From: an uncultured Roseburia sp.
GTDB lineage: Bacteria; Bacillota; Clostridia; Lachnospirales; Lachnospiraceae
DNA: 64,000 bases
NCBI GenBank assembly: GCA_947644305.1
Contig: CANRYS010000001.1
Location: 124,001 to 188,000 of the forward strand
Reading direction: 5' to 3'
Positions 1 through 8,995 of the stretch are shown piece by piece. Position numbers and translations under genes: made by a program. The stretch's first letter is position 1. Every line of letters begins with the position of its first letter. The notes under the pieces are model-generated. The model had not been told where the DNA came from and searched no databases. It saw only the letters and a list, made by a program, of their open reading frames with translations.

Positions 1-751
1 GGATTCTCGCCGTCTGTTCCTTTGACTCGTTCATCAGCTCCAACTGGCGGTGAATAAAACGTTCATTGGTCTCCAGCAGTTCTTTCTCCACCTGAAAACG
101 CCATTCCTTTCCTCTGTGCAGATAAAGCTGGAACACCGTATACTGAATGATTCCCGCCATAAAAAACAGCATCACTGTCCTGACCACATGAAACATAGAG
201 AAATCATGCCTCCCCGGCCAGAATGCCACAATGGCAGCGATCAGGATCGAAAGGACTACCGTGACACTGCTAAACCAGTCCATCTCCTCCCTTAGGTAAT
301 CAATCCCCTCCAGAAAACTTCTGCGGACCTTAGAGGCGATCAGAAAAAGAATTACGACAGTCATTACCAGACGGATCAAAATATCTGCCCACATCTCCTC
401 CCCAAACCAGATACGCGCGGCATCTATGCCACAAAACACTGTCAGGGACAGCAGATAAAACCCAATGGTCAGTTTATACAGCGAAAGATATAAGGTATCC
501 CGGCTCATCCTCACGCAAAAGGTTCCCATCACCGGCAACAAAAGCATGCCTGAAAACCGCACAAAACTTTCCTTGTCAACCAGATACCATAAACTGAAAC
601 AGACTACCGCCGCCATACCAAACAGTACATAACACCAAATCGTTTTTTTCATGGACAGCCTGGGACGATCCAGCAGCAGAAATACTGCCATCATCAATCC
701 CGCCCCCATAACATTGCGCAGGGCCGCCACCCAGATAGAACCTCCTAACAT
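1..751 (-). CDS. GHKL-type sensor histidine kinase, N-terminal part (cut by window edge)
   Basis: The frame from the ATG at 751 stays open for 250 codons to the window edge. The visible part is strongly hydrophobic, with about six membrane segments, then a charged helix (ELLETNERFIHRQ) of the kind that leads into the dimerisation and GHKL ATPase domains of AgrC/VirS-like kinases; the catalytic domain lies outside the window. The start at 751 is chosen because GGAGG lies 5 nt upstream; the ATG at 763 has no ribosome site. It follows a LytTR response regulator by 147 nt on the same strand, so the two probably form a two-component pair. No AgrB/AgrD-like peptide genes are visible. The kinase assignment is inferred from topology and context. 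Confidence 0.75.
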   Translation of the reverse strand, partial: MLGGSIWVAALRNVMGAGLMMAVFLLLDRPRLSMKKTIWCYVLFGMAAVVCFSLWYLVDKESFVRFSGMLLLPVMGTFCVRMSRDTLYLSLYKLTIGFYLLSLTVFCGIDAARIWFGEEMWADILIRLVMTVVILFLIASKVRRSFLEGIDYLREEMDWFSSVTVVLSILIAAIVAFWPGRHDFSMFHVVRTVMLFFMAGIIQYTVFQLYLHRGKEWRFQVEKELLETNERFIHRQLELMNESKEQTARI

Positions 752-898
752 CTCTTCCTCCATTCCAAAATACCAGCATAAAAAAACCAGCACTTCTAAA
801 ACTCCTATGTACTGGTTTTATTTTAAATAAAATTAACTCATATTAAAAGTATTATAGCACAAACTGCACTTTTCAGGGTACCATTTGCAAATCGGAAC

Positions 899-1630
899 TT
901 ACAGCCCCTCTTCGCAGTAATACCCAAAGTAGCTCTCACGCAAAGGGTGGTATGAACCTCTGGGAAGATAAATCGTCTCTCCGTTATCCATCTGCAGTTC
1001 CCTTGTATTCAAGCTGTCTACATGCTCCAAATTGATGATATAGCTGATGCCCACTTTCACAAACTCCTGACAGCCAGCAAGCAGATCATAAATCTTCGCC
1101 ATGGTCATACGGACCTGAAGCTGCCCTCCGTCCGCCAGATAAATGTTCTGACTCTTTTTCTGCGCCTCACAAAATACGATGTCCTGCAATGACACTTTAT
1201 GGATCTTGGTGCCATTCTGCAGTGACAGACATTTTTTCTGTTCCCTTCCTACCTTTTCAAAAAGCTTATCTAGAACAGGAAACAGCTCCTTTTCCGTGAT
1301 GGGCTTGACAAAATACTGGTCCGCATTCACACGAAATGCCTCCAGTGCATATTCCGTTGAGGTAGTGGCAAAAATGATTCGGCACCCGTTTCCCATCCCG
1401 CGGAGTTCTTTCACCACATCGATGCCCAGTCTATCCGGCAGATAAATGTCCATAAATAACAGATCCGGCACATATTCTTTTTTCAGTATCTTCTGAAGCA
1501 TTTCTTCTGCATCCGTAAATCTATGGACTGAAAAATCACATGTTTTATGCTGTTTCCGATAGATTTCTAATATATGTTCCTCTTTATCTAATTCCTCTAT
1601 CTCATCATCACAAAGTGCAATATGAAACAT
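899..1630 (-). CDS. LytTR-family response regulator (AgrA/VirR-like)
   Basis: A 243-residue regulator. The receiver domain (about 1-125) shows the acidic pocket CDDE near residue 8, the phospho-acceptor Asp61 in LLFMDIYLP and the conserved Lys in YFVKPI. The C-terminal half (about 140-243) is a LytTR DNA-binding domain, with a typical HKVSLQDIVFCEA strand and a YLPRGSYHPLRE end. Such proteins bind direct repeats upstream of virulence, bacteriocin or autolysis genes. The GGGG ribosome site sits 9 nt before the ATG. The truncated membrane kinase downstream is the likely partner. The target genes cannot be named from the window. Confidence 0.9.
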   Translation of the reverse strand: MFHIALCDDEIEELDKEEHILEIYRKQHKTCDFSVHRFTDAEEMLQKILKKEYVPDLLFMDIYLPDRLGIDVVKELRGMGNGCRIIFATTSTEYALEAFRVNADQYFVKPITEKELFPVLDKLFEKVGREQKKCLSLQNGTKIHKVSLQDIVFCEAQKKSQNIYLADGGQLQVRMTMAKIYDLLAGCQEFVKVGISYIINLEHVDSLNTRELQMDNGETIYLPRGSYHPLRESYFGYYCEEGL

Positions 1631-1653
1631 AATCTGTACCCCTCTTATTGTGT

Positions 1654-1683
1654 TTTATATATAAATATATATCATAGTTTCAA
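1654..1683 (-). promoter_or_regulatory. Candidate sigma-A promoter of the LytTR regulator
   Basis: On the minus strand, TTGAAA (1678-1683) is followed after 18 bp by TATAAA (1654-1659) in a very AT-rich stretch. It lies just beyond the rpe terminator, so the regulator-kinase pair has room for its own transcription start. Confidence 0.45.
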
Positions 1684-1749
1684 CACAACATCAAGACACG
1701 ATACAAAATTAACCTGTGTCGAAACAAAATTAGCAGCCAATGCTCAAAA

Positions 1750-1790
1750 GGAGTGCATTTTTCTCTGTTTCCAAAGATAAAATGCACTCC
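1750..1790 (-). terminator. Probable intrinsic terminator after rpe
   Basis: A perfect 12-bp inverted repeat (GGAGTGCATTTT and its complement) with a 17-nt loop ends about 20 bp after the rpe stop. Read on the minus strand, the second arm is followed by a short TTTT. It closes the stp-prkC-rsgA-rpe unit. Confidence 0.65.
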
Positions 1791-1810
1791 TGTATAAGTC
1801 TTGTGCTCTA

Positions 1811-2470
1811 TCAGTACTGCTCCAAAATTCTCCTGAAATTCTTCATATTCTCTTTCAAATCCCCATGGAAAACCTTGGTACCGGCAACGATCACATTGGC
1901 TCCGGCGTCCAGCACTTCCCTGACATTATCCAGATCCACCCCGCCATCCACTTCGATATCCACATCCAGATTGTGTTCCTTTATGTACTGACGCAGACGG
2001 ATGATCTTATCGAAGGTATCCCTCCGAATCTTCTGTCCACCATAGCCCGGTTCCACCGTCATAACCAATACCATATATACTTTGGGAAGGATGTCCAGAA
2101 TAGTATCAATGTCCGTACGGGGTTTTATGGATACCGCTGCTTTTTTTCCATGATTATGTATCTCGTCGATGGTCGCCTCCAAATCCTCACAAGCCTCCAC
2201 GTGGACCGTGATGCCATCCGCCCCGGCTTCTGCAAAATCCCGGATGTAGCGTATGGGCTCATGGACCATAAGATGAACATCAAAAAAAGTGTCCACACAT
2301 TTACGGATTCCCTCTACAACCGGCACGCCAAAAGAAATATTTTGTACAAACATGCCATCCATGATATCAATATGTATATAGTCTGCCCCTGCCTGGCTCA
2401 CCGCAGCAAGCTCCTCCCCAAACCTGGATACATCTGCGGCAAGAATCGACGGTGATATTTTGTAAACCAT
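1811..2470 (-). CDS. rpe: Ribulose-phosphate 3-epimerase
   Basis: A 219-residue TIM barrel that interconverts ribulose 5-phosphate and xylulose 5-phosphate in the pentose phosphate pathway. Signature segments: start KISPSILAAD, metal and catalytic residues in HIDIMDGMFVQN and FDVHLMVHEP, the phosphate-binding loop MTVEPGYGGQ, and VDGGV-DN near the end. Full length for the family. It starts 20 nt after rsgA, in the common clostridial order prkC-rsgA-rpe, so it is the last gene of that unit; the next hairpin is a probable terminator. Confidence 0.97.
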   Translation of the reverse strand: MVYKISPSILAADVSRFGEELAAVSQAGADYIHIDIMDGMFVQNISFGVPVVEGIRKCVDTFFDVHLMVHEPIRYIRDFAEAGADGITVHVEACEDLEATIDEIHNHGKKAAVSIKPRTDIDTILDILPKVYMVLVMTVEPGYGGQKIRRDTFDKIIRLRQYIKEHNLDVDIEVDGGVDLDNVREVLDAGANVIVAGTKVFHGDLKENMKNFRRILEQY

Positions 2471-2490
2471 AAAAATACCTGACCTTTCCT

Positions 2491-3393
2491 TTAGTTGTAT
2501 TTACGCCTTTCCCACTCCTTCAGTTCCTCGTACATCTGCACGTAGTTTTCATAGCGCGCTGGACTGATCTTTCCCTGGTCAAGTGCCTCCTTGACCTTAC
2601 AGTCTGGCTCATGGGTATGGGTACATCCCATAAAACGGCAGCCGCCCTCATAGAGAGCAAACTCCGTAAAATAATTCTTAAGTTCTTCCTTCTCCATTTC
2701 GGGAACCCGCAGAGAACTAAATCCCGGTGTGTCAAACAGATAAGTCCCCTCTCCCACACAAAAAAGTTCGGAATGCCTCGTGGTATGCTTTCCTCTTCCG
2801 ATCTTTTCACTGACCTCACCTGTCTGGGAAGCCGCTTCTGGAAAAATCTGGTTGAGTATACTGGATTTTCCCACTCCAGAAGGTCCTGCCAGGACGCTTG
2901 TCCTGCCCTCCAGAAGTTTGCAGATCTGGTCCATGCCGATATTCTCCCGACTGCTGACGAAAAGCACTTTGCTGGCACATTTTTCATACGTTGCCAGCAG
3001 ACGCGCTTCCTCTTCCTTTGTCACAATGTCTAATTTATTAAAACAAATAGCAGTGTCGATACCCTGCATCTCCATCATCACCAAAAAACGATCCAGAAGA
3101 TTCAGATTGGGCTGCGGCTCTGCCATCGCAAATATGATCAGCGCCTGATCGATATTTGCCACCTCCGGCCGGATAAGCCTGTTTTTTCTCGGCAGGATGC
3201 TTTGAATATTTCCCAGTCCCTTTTCCTCCGCAGTGACCTGGATCAATGCATTGTCACCGACAAGGGGCTTGATCTTATCCTTGCGGAAAATACCCTTTGC
3301 CCTGCACTCATAAAGCTTCTCTCCGGTCTCTGTCAAACAATTTACATAATAGAATCCTGCGATTCCTTTTACAATCTTTCCCTCTAACTCCAT
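2491..3393 (-). CDS. rsgA: Ribosome small-subunit maturation GTPase RsgA
   Basis: A 300-residue circularly permuted GTPase that helps 30S subunit assembly. An N-terminal OB fold (about 1-65) precedes the permuted G motifs: G4 NKLD, then G1 GPSGVGKSS and G3 DTPGF. A C-terminal zinc site follows (C-x7-C-x-H-x5-C type, in CRFMGCTHTHEPDC). Its ATG overlaps the prkC stop by one base (TGATG), indicating translational coupling. The spacing to rpe is 20 nt. Confidence 0.97.
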   Translation of the reverse strand: MELEGKIVKGIAGFYYVNCLTETGEKLYECRAKGIFRKDKIKPLVGDNALIQVTAEEKGLGNIQSILPRKNRLIRPEVANIDQALIIFAMAEPQPNLNLLDRFLVMMEMQGIDTAICFNKLDIVTKEEEARLLATYEKCASKVLFVSSRENIGMDQICKLLEGRTSVLAGPSGVGKSSILNQIFPEAASQTGEVSEKIGRGKHTTRHSELFCVGEGTYLFDTPGFSSLRVPEMEKEELKNYFTEFALYEGGCRFMGCTHTHEPDCKVKEALDQGKISPARYENYVQMYEELKEWERRKYN

Positions 3394-5438
3394 CAGCCGG
3401 CAACCCTCTTCAATGTAACATTATAGGTCGCCACCAGAGAACCGTCACGGTACACGCTTAAGGTAGCGGCACCCGCGTTTTCCCCTTCCACTTCTAACTG
3501 GAATGGGAAATTGTGATAGCTCATCGTCGCGGTTTTTATAACTTTATCCTGGCCGTTCTGAGTAAGCACAAACCTAAATTCTGCCGCTGGATCTGTCTCA
3601 TACTCAAATGGATTGTTGATGGTGACAGAACTTTTGTATACATACGTCTGTTCTTCTCCCAGACTGAGTGTTATATCCACTGTGGTTCCTTCTTCCACCT
3701 GCTTGCCCGCGGCAACACTCTGTACACACACTCGGTTTTTCTGGGTCGAGGAATAATTCTTCGTCTCATTTCCATATACAAGTCCCGCCGCCTTAAGGGC
3801 TGCCTTGGCCTCACTCCTGGTTTTGCCAATGAGATTCGGAACCTTTGTAAATTTGGTTTCCTCTCCTTTACTTGGATAAATCGTAATGGTAGCACCTTTT
3901 TCGGCTTTTTTCCCAGCAGCCGGATCCGTGTATGCCACCTTGCCAACCTCTTCGCTGCTATACACATCCTCTCCCTGTTTTACAGAAAATCCCTGTTTCT
4001 GGAGAACTGTGATGGCATCGGTAATGGTTTTTCCACTAGTCTCTGGTACGCTGATCTGCTCTGCGCCGGTGCTGACCACAAGGGTCACCGTACTTCCAGC
4101 AGCCACCTTAGACCCTGCTCCGGGCTCGGTACGGATCACATTTCCCTTGTCCACATCATCCGATGCTTCTTCTTCAATCTCATATTTTATATCTTCGTTG
4201 CCAAGCTCCACGATCACACTGTCCTTCAACTGATCTGCAAAATCAGGAAGAATATAATCCCCGGATTCTTCTACTCCAGGTGTAGGTGAGGCTGTTACAT
4301 TAACCTTATTATCCTCATTTTTCTCATTGCCGCCGGAACTACCCCAGAGTCCGATAAACCGTCCCAGCATATAGATCACCACCAGGCCGATGATAATCGC
4401 CACAGCGATGCTTCCAAAGACAAGAGCTTTCTCCAGTTTAGGGTCCACATCGGATTTACTCTCTTCCTCTTCCTCCGGCTCTTCTTCCGGCGCCCCAAAA
4501 TCTTCCGTCGGCGTCATACCTGTTCGGGAGGCATTTTTCAAAGTATTCACATCATCCTTTGACATAAAAATGGTTCCCCCATTCTCATACAAACTACCAA
4601 TAACGCCATAATCCCCACTGGGATCCTGTAAAAACATCTTAAGATCAGCAATGAGGTCTGCTGCGCTGATATAACGGAGTTCCGTCTTCTTCTGCATACA
4701 TTTATTTACAATATTGCTCAATCCTCTTGGAATAGTGGCATCCATTGCTGCCAGCGGTGTGGCATCATCCTGAATATGAGAGAGGGCGATCGCCACAGCA
4801 CTTTCCCCGGTAAAAGGAAGGGTCCCACTGATCATCTCATACATGGTGACACCAAGGGAATAGATATCACTCTTCTCATCGCTATATCCCCCCCTTGCCT
4901 GCTCTGGGGAAATGTAATGAACCGAGCCCATGGCATTGGCAGTGATCGTATTGGAACTTGCCGCTTTGGCAATTCCAAAATCGCTGAGCTTCGCTGTACC
5001 ATCGCGGGCGATCAGTATATTCTGGGGCTTGATGTCCCTATGAATGATATTATGCCGATGGGCAACATCCAGACCATTGGCGATCTGGAGGGAGATTCCC
5101 ACTGCCTCCTTTACCGTAAGTTTCCCTTTTTCTTCTATATATTTTTTTAGCGTAATACCGTCGATCAGCTCCATGACAATATAATACATGCCATTTTCTT
5201 CTCCTACATCATAGATGCTGACAATATTCGGATGTGATATGCAGGCAACTGCCTGGGCTTCTCCGCGGAATTTCGTAACAAATTTGGTATCTTCACTGTA
5301 TTCCTGTTTCAGGATCTTTATGGCAACAAACCGGTTGAGACGATGGCATTTAGCGCGAAATACATCTGCCATTCCACCGGAACCGACTTTTTCCACGATC
5401 TCGTATCTGTCACCGATTATGGTTCCTACACTTACCAA
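3393..5438 (-). CDS. prkC: Membrane Ser/Thr protein kinase with PASTA domains
   Basis: A 681-residue Hanks-type kinase. The cytoplasmic kinase domain (about 10-275) has the glycine loop GSGGMADVF, the ATP lysine in VAIKI, the catalytic loop HRDIKPQN and DFGIAKA. An acidic linker and one membrane segment (about 338-362) lead to three extracellular PASTA repeats (about 395-590) and a short beta-rich tail. PASTA domains sense muropeptides or lipid II and control growth, division and germination. Translation starts with TTG, 6 nt after GGAGGA. It follows the cognate PP2C phosphatase by 48 nt and is coupled to rsgA by a one-base overlap. Confidence 0.95.
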   Translation of the reverse strand: MVSVGTIIGDRYEIVEKVGSGGMADVFRAKCHRLNRFVAIKILKQEYSEDTKFVTKFRGEAQAVACISHPNIVSIYDVGEENGMYYIVMELIDGITLKKYIEEKGKLTVKEAVGISLQIANGLDVAHRHNIIHRDIKPQNILIARDGTAKLSDFGIAKAASSNTITANAMGSVHYISPEQARGGYSDEKSDIYSLGVTMYEMISGTLPFTGESAVAIALSHIQDDATPLAAMDATIPRGLSNIVNKCMQKKTELRYISAADLIADLKMFLQDPSGDYGVIGSLYENGGTIFMSKDDVNTLKNASRTGMTPTEDFGAPEEEPEEEEESKSDVDPKLEKALVFGSIAVAIIIGLVVIYMLGRFIGLWGSSGGNEKNEDNKVNVTASPTPGVEESGDYILPDFADQLKDSVIVELGNEDIKYEIEEEASDDVDKGNVIRTEPGAGSKVAAGSTVTLVVSTGAEQISVPETSGKTITDAITVLQKQGFSVKQGEDVYSSEEVGKVAYTDPAAGKKAEKGATITIYPSKGEETKFTKVPNLIGKTRSEAKAALKAAGLVYGNETKNYSSTQKNRVCVQSVAAGKQVEEGTTVDITLSLGEEQTYVYKSSVTINNPFEYETDPAAEFRFVLTQNGQDKVIKTATMSYHNFPFQLEVEGENAGAATLSVYRDGSLVATYNVTLKRVAG

Positions 5439-5486
5439 AACAATTCCTCCATTCTCTATTCTAAGCGTTCACAAATGGACACTGTT

Positions 5487-6209
5487 CTATACCTGAATCA
5501 AAACAACGCTGATATTATCTTTTCCACCGGCTTCGTTGGCCTCTTGTACCAGCCGTTTTCCTGCCTCACTCATATCTTCTCTGTTACTCTTGATGATCCT
5601 CTCGATCCTTTCATCTTCAAGCATATTGGACAATCCATCCGAACACAACAAAAGCACGTCCCCCTCGTCCACTTCGATTTCAAAGCAATCTGCCTTCACT
5701 TCGCTGTTTGTACCAAGAGCCCGCGTTATAATATTTTTATTGGGATGTGTACGCATATCCTCCTTGTGGAGTTTTCCTGACTGGACCATCTCTTCCACAA
5801 GAGAATGATCTATCGTGACCTGTCTGAACGTATTCTTGTACACATACAATCTCGAATCACCTACATTTACAATATAGGCAGTATCCCCAAACACCACGGT
5901 GGCGACGATCGTCGTCCCCATCCCCTTCAGTGCCTTATCACTGAGGGAAGCTTGGAAAACCTTTTCGTTGGCAGCGGCCACCGCCTGTTCAAAGATTCCG
6001 ATCGGTGTCACTTTTGTACTTTGTTCAATCTGTGAGACAACTTCCTCTACACACATCCGTGAGGCGGTGTCTCCCGCATTGTGACCTCCCATACCATCAG
6101 CCACAATAAACAGATTCGGGAAACTTCCAACCGCATTCTCTTCACAATACACATAATCCTGGTTGGTGTTTCTGGTGCGTCCCTTATCTGTTATAGAAAA
6201 TGTTTGCAC
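5487..6209 (-). CDS. stp: PP2C-type Ser/Thr protein phosphatase (PrpC/Stp)
   Basis: A 240-residue metal-dependent phosphatase that reverses PrkC phosphorylation. Motifs in order: RTRNTNQD, metal Asp in VADGMGGHNAGD, GMGTTIVA, NVGDSRLY, LLCSDGLSNML and the final metal Asp in GGKDNISVVL. Translation begins with GTG at 6209, 7 nt after a full AAGGAGGT. That ribosome site abuts the stop of a remnant copy of the rlmN 3' end. A promoter at 6462-6490 can drive stp-prkC-rsgA-rpe. Confidence 0.95.
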   Translation of the reverse strand: MQTFSITDKGRTRNTNQDYVYCEENAVGSFPNLFIVADGMGGHNAGDTASRMCVEEVVSQIEQSTKVTPIGIFEQAVAAANEKVFQASLSDKALKGMGTTIVATVVFGDTAYIVNVGDSRLYVYKNTFRQVTIDHSLVEEMVQSGKLHKEDMRTHPNKNIITRALGTNSEVKADCFEIEVDEGDVLLLCSDGLSNMLEDERIERIIKSNREDMSEAGKRLVQEANEAGGKDNISVVLIQV

Positions 6210-6221
6210 AGTTTGACCTCC

Positions 6222-6314
6222 TTAGTCAGAGTTAGTCCGTTCCATAATGTTATTACGCAACTGACCACAGGCAGCATCGACATCACTCCCCATCTCTCTT
6301 CTTACCGTAACATT
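6222..6314 (-). pseudogene. Second copy of the rlmN 3' end in the stp leader
   Basis: Positions 6240-6314 match 6593-6667, the 3' end of intact rlmN, at 70 of 75 bases. The copy still encodes the RlmN tail NVTVRREMGSDVDAACGQLR, including the late catalytic Cys, then diverges and stops at 6222, against the ribosome site of stp. Upstream the homology ends abruptly and a TAA closes the frame after about 11 codons. It could be the original rlmN end displaced by an insertion, or a partial duplication. The rest of the 6210-6574 gap is AT-rich and holds only the stp promoter. Confidence 0.85.
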
Positions 6315-6461
6315 TACAAAGTCATGCCAAAAAACAACGCCTTTCCGTTATTTTTTACAAAATGTGTCAAAGGATGCGCTTTCTAAAAACAAACCACATC
6401 AATTCAAATAAACTTAATACGATCAATAAAAGTATATGCTACGATTCAAAAGATTACTATT

Positions 6462-6490
6462 ATAATATCACAAGACGTAAAAAAGGACAA
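6462..6490 (-). promoter_or_regulatory. Sigma-A promoter of the stp-prkC-rsgA-rpe unit
   Basis: TTGTCC (6485-6490), a 17-bp spacer and TATTAT (6462-6467) on the minus strand. The predicted start near 6455 leaves a leader of about 245 nt that contains the rlmN 3' remnant. Confidence 0.65.
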
Positions 6491-6574
6491 GATATAAAAT
6501 TTCCTGTACTGTTCCACAGATCTTCATCAATATTGTAAGATTTACTAGGTATGCCCCCCTTAAACACAACGATT

Positions 6575-7633
6575 TTACGTCGTCTTAGAGACTTCCATAA
6601 AGTCATTACGCAACTGGCCACAGGCAGCATCGATATCGCTCCCCATCTCTCTTCTTACCGTAACATTGATTCGATTTTTCTCAAGAATCTCTTTAAAATC
6701 TCTGATATTCTTTTCTCTGGAACGCCTGGTTTTCCGCTCCTTTACCTCATTCAGCGGAATGAGATTGATATGGCAGTTCATACCGCGGCAGCGCCTAGCA
6801 AGCTCGAGAGCATGCTCCCTGCTATCATTTACTCCGTCGATCATACTGTATTCAAAGGTAATACGCCGCCCCGTATTCTCAATATATTCGCGGCACACAG
6901 AGAAAATTTCCTCGATGGAATATTTATTTGCTACTGGCATCGTCTGGCGCCGGATCTCATCATTGGGGGCGTGGAGACTGACAGCTAGGGTGATCTGCAG
7001 TTTCTCCTCCATCAGACGCCGGATCTGATCAACCAGGCCGCAAGTGGACACGGTGATGCTCCGCTGGCTGAGATGGATTCCTCTCTCTGCGGATACCAGA
7101 CGGACAAACCGGAGCAGGTTATCATAATTATCGAGAGGCTCCCCCATTCCCATCACGATGACATTGGACACCCTCTCCCCCGTTTCATTCTGGATCTCGT
7201 AGATCTGGGAGAGCATCTCCCCGGCGGTCAGGTTCCTTGTCAGTCCCGTAAGGGTGGAAGCACAAAAACTGCAGCCCATCCGACACCCCACCTGGGAGGA
7301 GATACATACGCTGTTTCCATGATGGTACTTCATCCACACACTTTCTACTAGATTTCCGTCTGACAGTGAAAAAAGATATTTGGCTGTATCATGATCCCTG
7401 GAAATCTGTTTTTTCCTAATCTTCACTCCGGAGATTTCATGCTCCTGTGCTAGATTCACCAAAAATTTCTTAGGAAGGTTACTGATCCCAGAAAAATCTG
7501 AAACCTGTCTGCCATGGACCCACTCAAATAACTGTTTTCCGCGAAATGGCTTCTCTCCAAACTGCTCCGCCAGACAGATCATCTCTTGTTCCGTATAACT
7601 TCTTAAGTCAAATTGTTTCATTTCCTTTTCCAT
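6575..7633 (-). CDS. rlmN: Dual-specificity 23S rRNA/tRNA adenine-C2 methyltransferase RlmN
   Basis: A 352-residue radical SAM enzyme that methylates A2503 of 23S rRNA and A37 of some tRNAs. It shows the small N-terminal helical domain (KPFRGKQLFEWVHGR), the iron-sulfur motif CRMGCSFCAS, the SAM motif MGMGEPLDNYDN, and the C-terminal GSDIDAACGQL holding the methyl-carrying Cys. The start could be the ATG at 7633 or the one at 7621; neither has ideal spacing. It lies 18 nt after rsmB. The last 75 bases are duplicated downstream (6240-6314), and the last residues differ between copies. Confidence 0.96.
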   Translation of the reverse strand: MEKEMKQFDLRSYTEQEMICLAEQFGEKPFRGKQLFEWVHGRQVSDFSGISNLPKKFLVNLAQEHEISGVKIRKKQISRDHDTAKYLFSLSDGNLVESVWMKYHHGNSVCISSQVGCRMGCSFCASTLTGLTRNLTAGEMLSQIYEIQNETGERVSNVIVMGMGEPLDNYDNLLRFVRLVSAERGIHLSQRSITVSTCGLVDQIRRLMEEKLQITLAVSLHAPNDEIRRQTMPVANKYSIEEIFSVCREYIENTGRRITFEYSMIDGVNDSREHALELARRCRGMNCHINLIPLNEVKERKTRRSREKNIRDFKEILEKNRINVTVRREMGSDIDAACGQLRNDFMEVSKTT

Positions 7634-7651
7634 TCCAAAACATTGGTATTT

Positions 7652-8995
7652 TTATTTGATAAACTTTGCCACAAAGAATCCATTTCCCTCATGGATGCCC
7701 GGCAAGATCTGTAGCATTCCCTGTCCTGTGATTTTATTTCTTAGTACTTCTGGAAGATCCTCGTCCAAAGAAACCAACTGCAACGAAAGCTCTTCAGCGA
7801 TCCAGCGGGCATTTTCTTCATTCTCTGCAGGATTCACAGTACAAGTACTGTAGATCAGCGTCCCTCCCGGTTTGAGTGCCTTCACAGCCCCCCTCAGGAT
7901 CTCCCGCTGCAGCCTTTGCAGCTCCGGTATATTTTGTACCGCCGTGTAACGAATCTCCGGTTTTCTGCCGATCACTCCGATCCCAGAACAGGGGACGTCC
8001 ACAATCACCACATCGGCTCTCTTCTCCCATTCCAGATCCGCTGTCCTGCCGTCCCAGAGCTTGATCTCTATGTTCGACACCTTTAACCGCTGTACATTTT
8101 CCCGGATGCGCTGTAACTTATATTCCGACACATCTCTGGCACTGACCATACCGGTGCCACCCAGCAGGTCCGCCGCATGAAGCGCTTTTCCACCAGGGCT
8201 GCTGCACACATCCATCACGGTATCCCCCGGACGGATACCAGAAACCATCACCGGGAGCATGGAGCTTTCGTCCTGAATGATAAAATGCCCTTCTTCAAAG
8301 CCGGGTAACTCCTCCACCCGTTCCACACCGGACAGCCGGAAAGCATGTTGAACATAGGGACAGGAAACCGCCTGAATTCCCGCTTTCATAAGATTGTTCT
8401 GTACCTGACTGGTACTGGCATTCGATGTCTGGACACGGATCGTCAACGGATTTTCTTTTTCAAAGGAGTCCAAAATCTTCTTCGCCGTCTTTTTTCCATA
8501 GGCCTCAGTCAACAGTTTAGCGAGTTCCTCGGGCACAGAATAGATAAATGCCAGCTTTTCGGTCTCCCTTCGGCATCTTTCTAAAATCTCCTGGCAAAGT
8601 CCCTCTTTCTCTGCCCGTGCCACATTGCGGAGCACTCCGTTGACAAAACCCGCCAGACCCTGAAATTTCTTTTGCTTTGTCAGCTTTACCATCTCATTGC
8701 AGGTGGCTGCTGCCGGGACAGAATCCATATACCAGAGCTCATAAATACCCATACGTAGTATTGAGCGAATCACAGGTTTGAGTCGCGCCGCCGGAATTTT
8801 AGAAAAATGGTCGATGACTCGGTCCGATGCCGCCGCCCGTTCTAATGTCCCATAAGCTGCTCTTCGTATAAACCCTTTCTCCTGCCTGTTCCACGCTCCG
8901 ACAGTGTCCTGCTTCACCACGCGATGAAACCAATCATCACTATGGCCTTTTTCTTCCAATGTTCCATAAACAATATCAAAGACTGCTCTTCTCAC
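7652..8995 (-). CDS. rsmB: 16S rRNA m5C967 methyltransferase
   Basis: A 447-residue protein. The N-terminal NusB-like domain (about 1-140) is followed by a Rossmann methyltransferase domain with the SAM loop DVCSSPGGKALHAADLL, motif IV DVPCSGIGVIGRKPEIR with one catalytic Cys, and motif VI STCTVNPAENEENARW with the other. The substrate is C967 of 16S rRNA by family knowledge. The ATG overlaps the fmt stop by 4 nt, indicating translational coupling. rlmN follows 18 nt later, so two rRNA methyltransferases are co-transcribed with translation-start genes. Confidence 0.95.
   Translation of the reverse strand: MRRAVFDIVYGTLEEKGHSDDWFHRVVKQDTVGAWNRQEKGFIRRAAYGTLERAAASDRVIDHFSKIPAARLKPVIRSILRMGIYELWYMDSVPAAATCNEMVKLTKQKKFQGLAGFVNGVLRNVARAEKEGLCQEILERCRRETEKLAFIYSVPEELAKLLTEAYGKKTAKKILDSFEKENPLTIRVQTSNASTSQVQNNLMKAGIQAVSCPYVQHAFRLSGVERVEELPGFEEGHFIIQDESSMLPVMVSGIRPGDTVMDVCSSPGGKALHAADLLGGTGMVSARDVSEYKLQRIRENVQRLKVSNIEIKLWDGRTADLEWEKRADVVIVDVPCSGIGVIGRKPEIRYTAVQNIPELQRLQREILRGAVKALKPGGTLIYSTCTVNPAENEENARWIAEELSLQLVSLDEDLPEVLRNKITGQGMLQILPGIHEGNGFFVAKFIK

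Noticed and set aside
576-779. Gly-rich 67-codon frame at the left end
   Set aside because: It lies inside the membrane kinase gene in another frame; the kinase frame has the ribosome site and membrane helices.
3513-4289. 258-codon plus-strand frame opposite prkC
   Set aside because: It mirrors the PASTA-domain coding sequence, has no ribosome site and no recognisable protein pattern.
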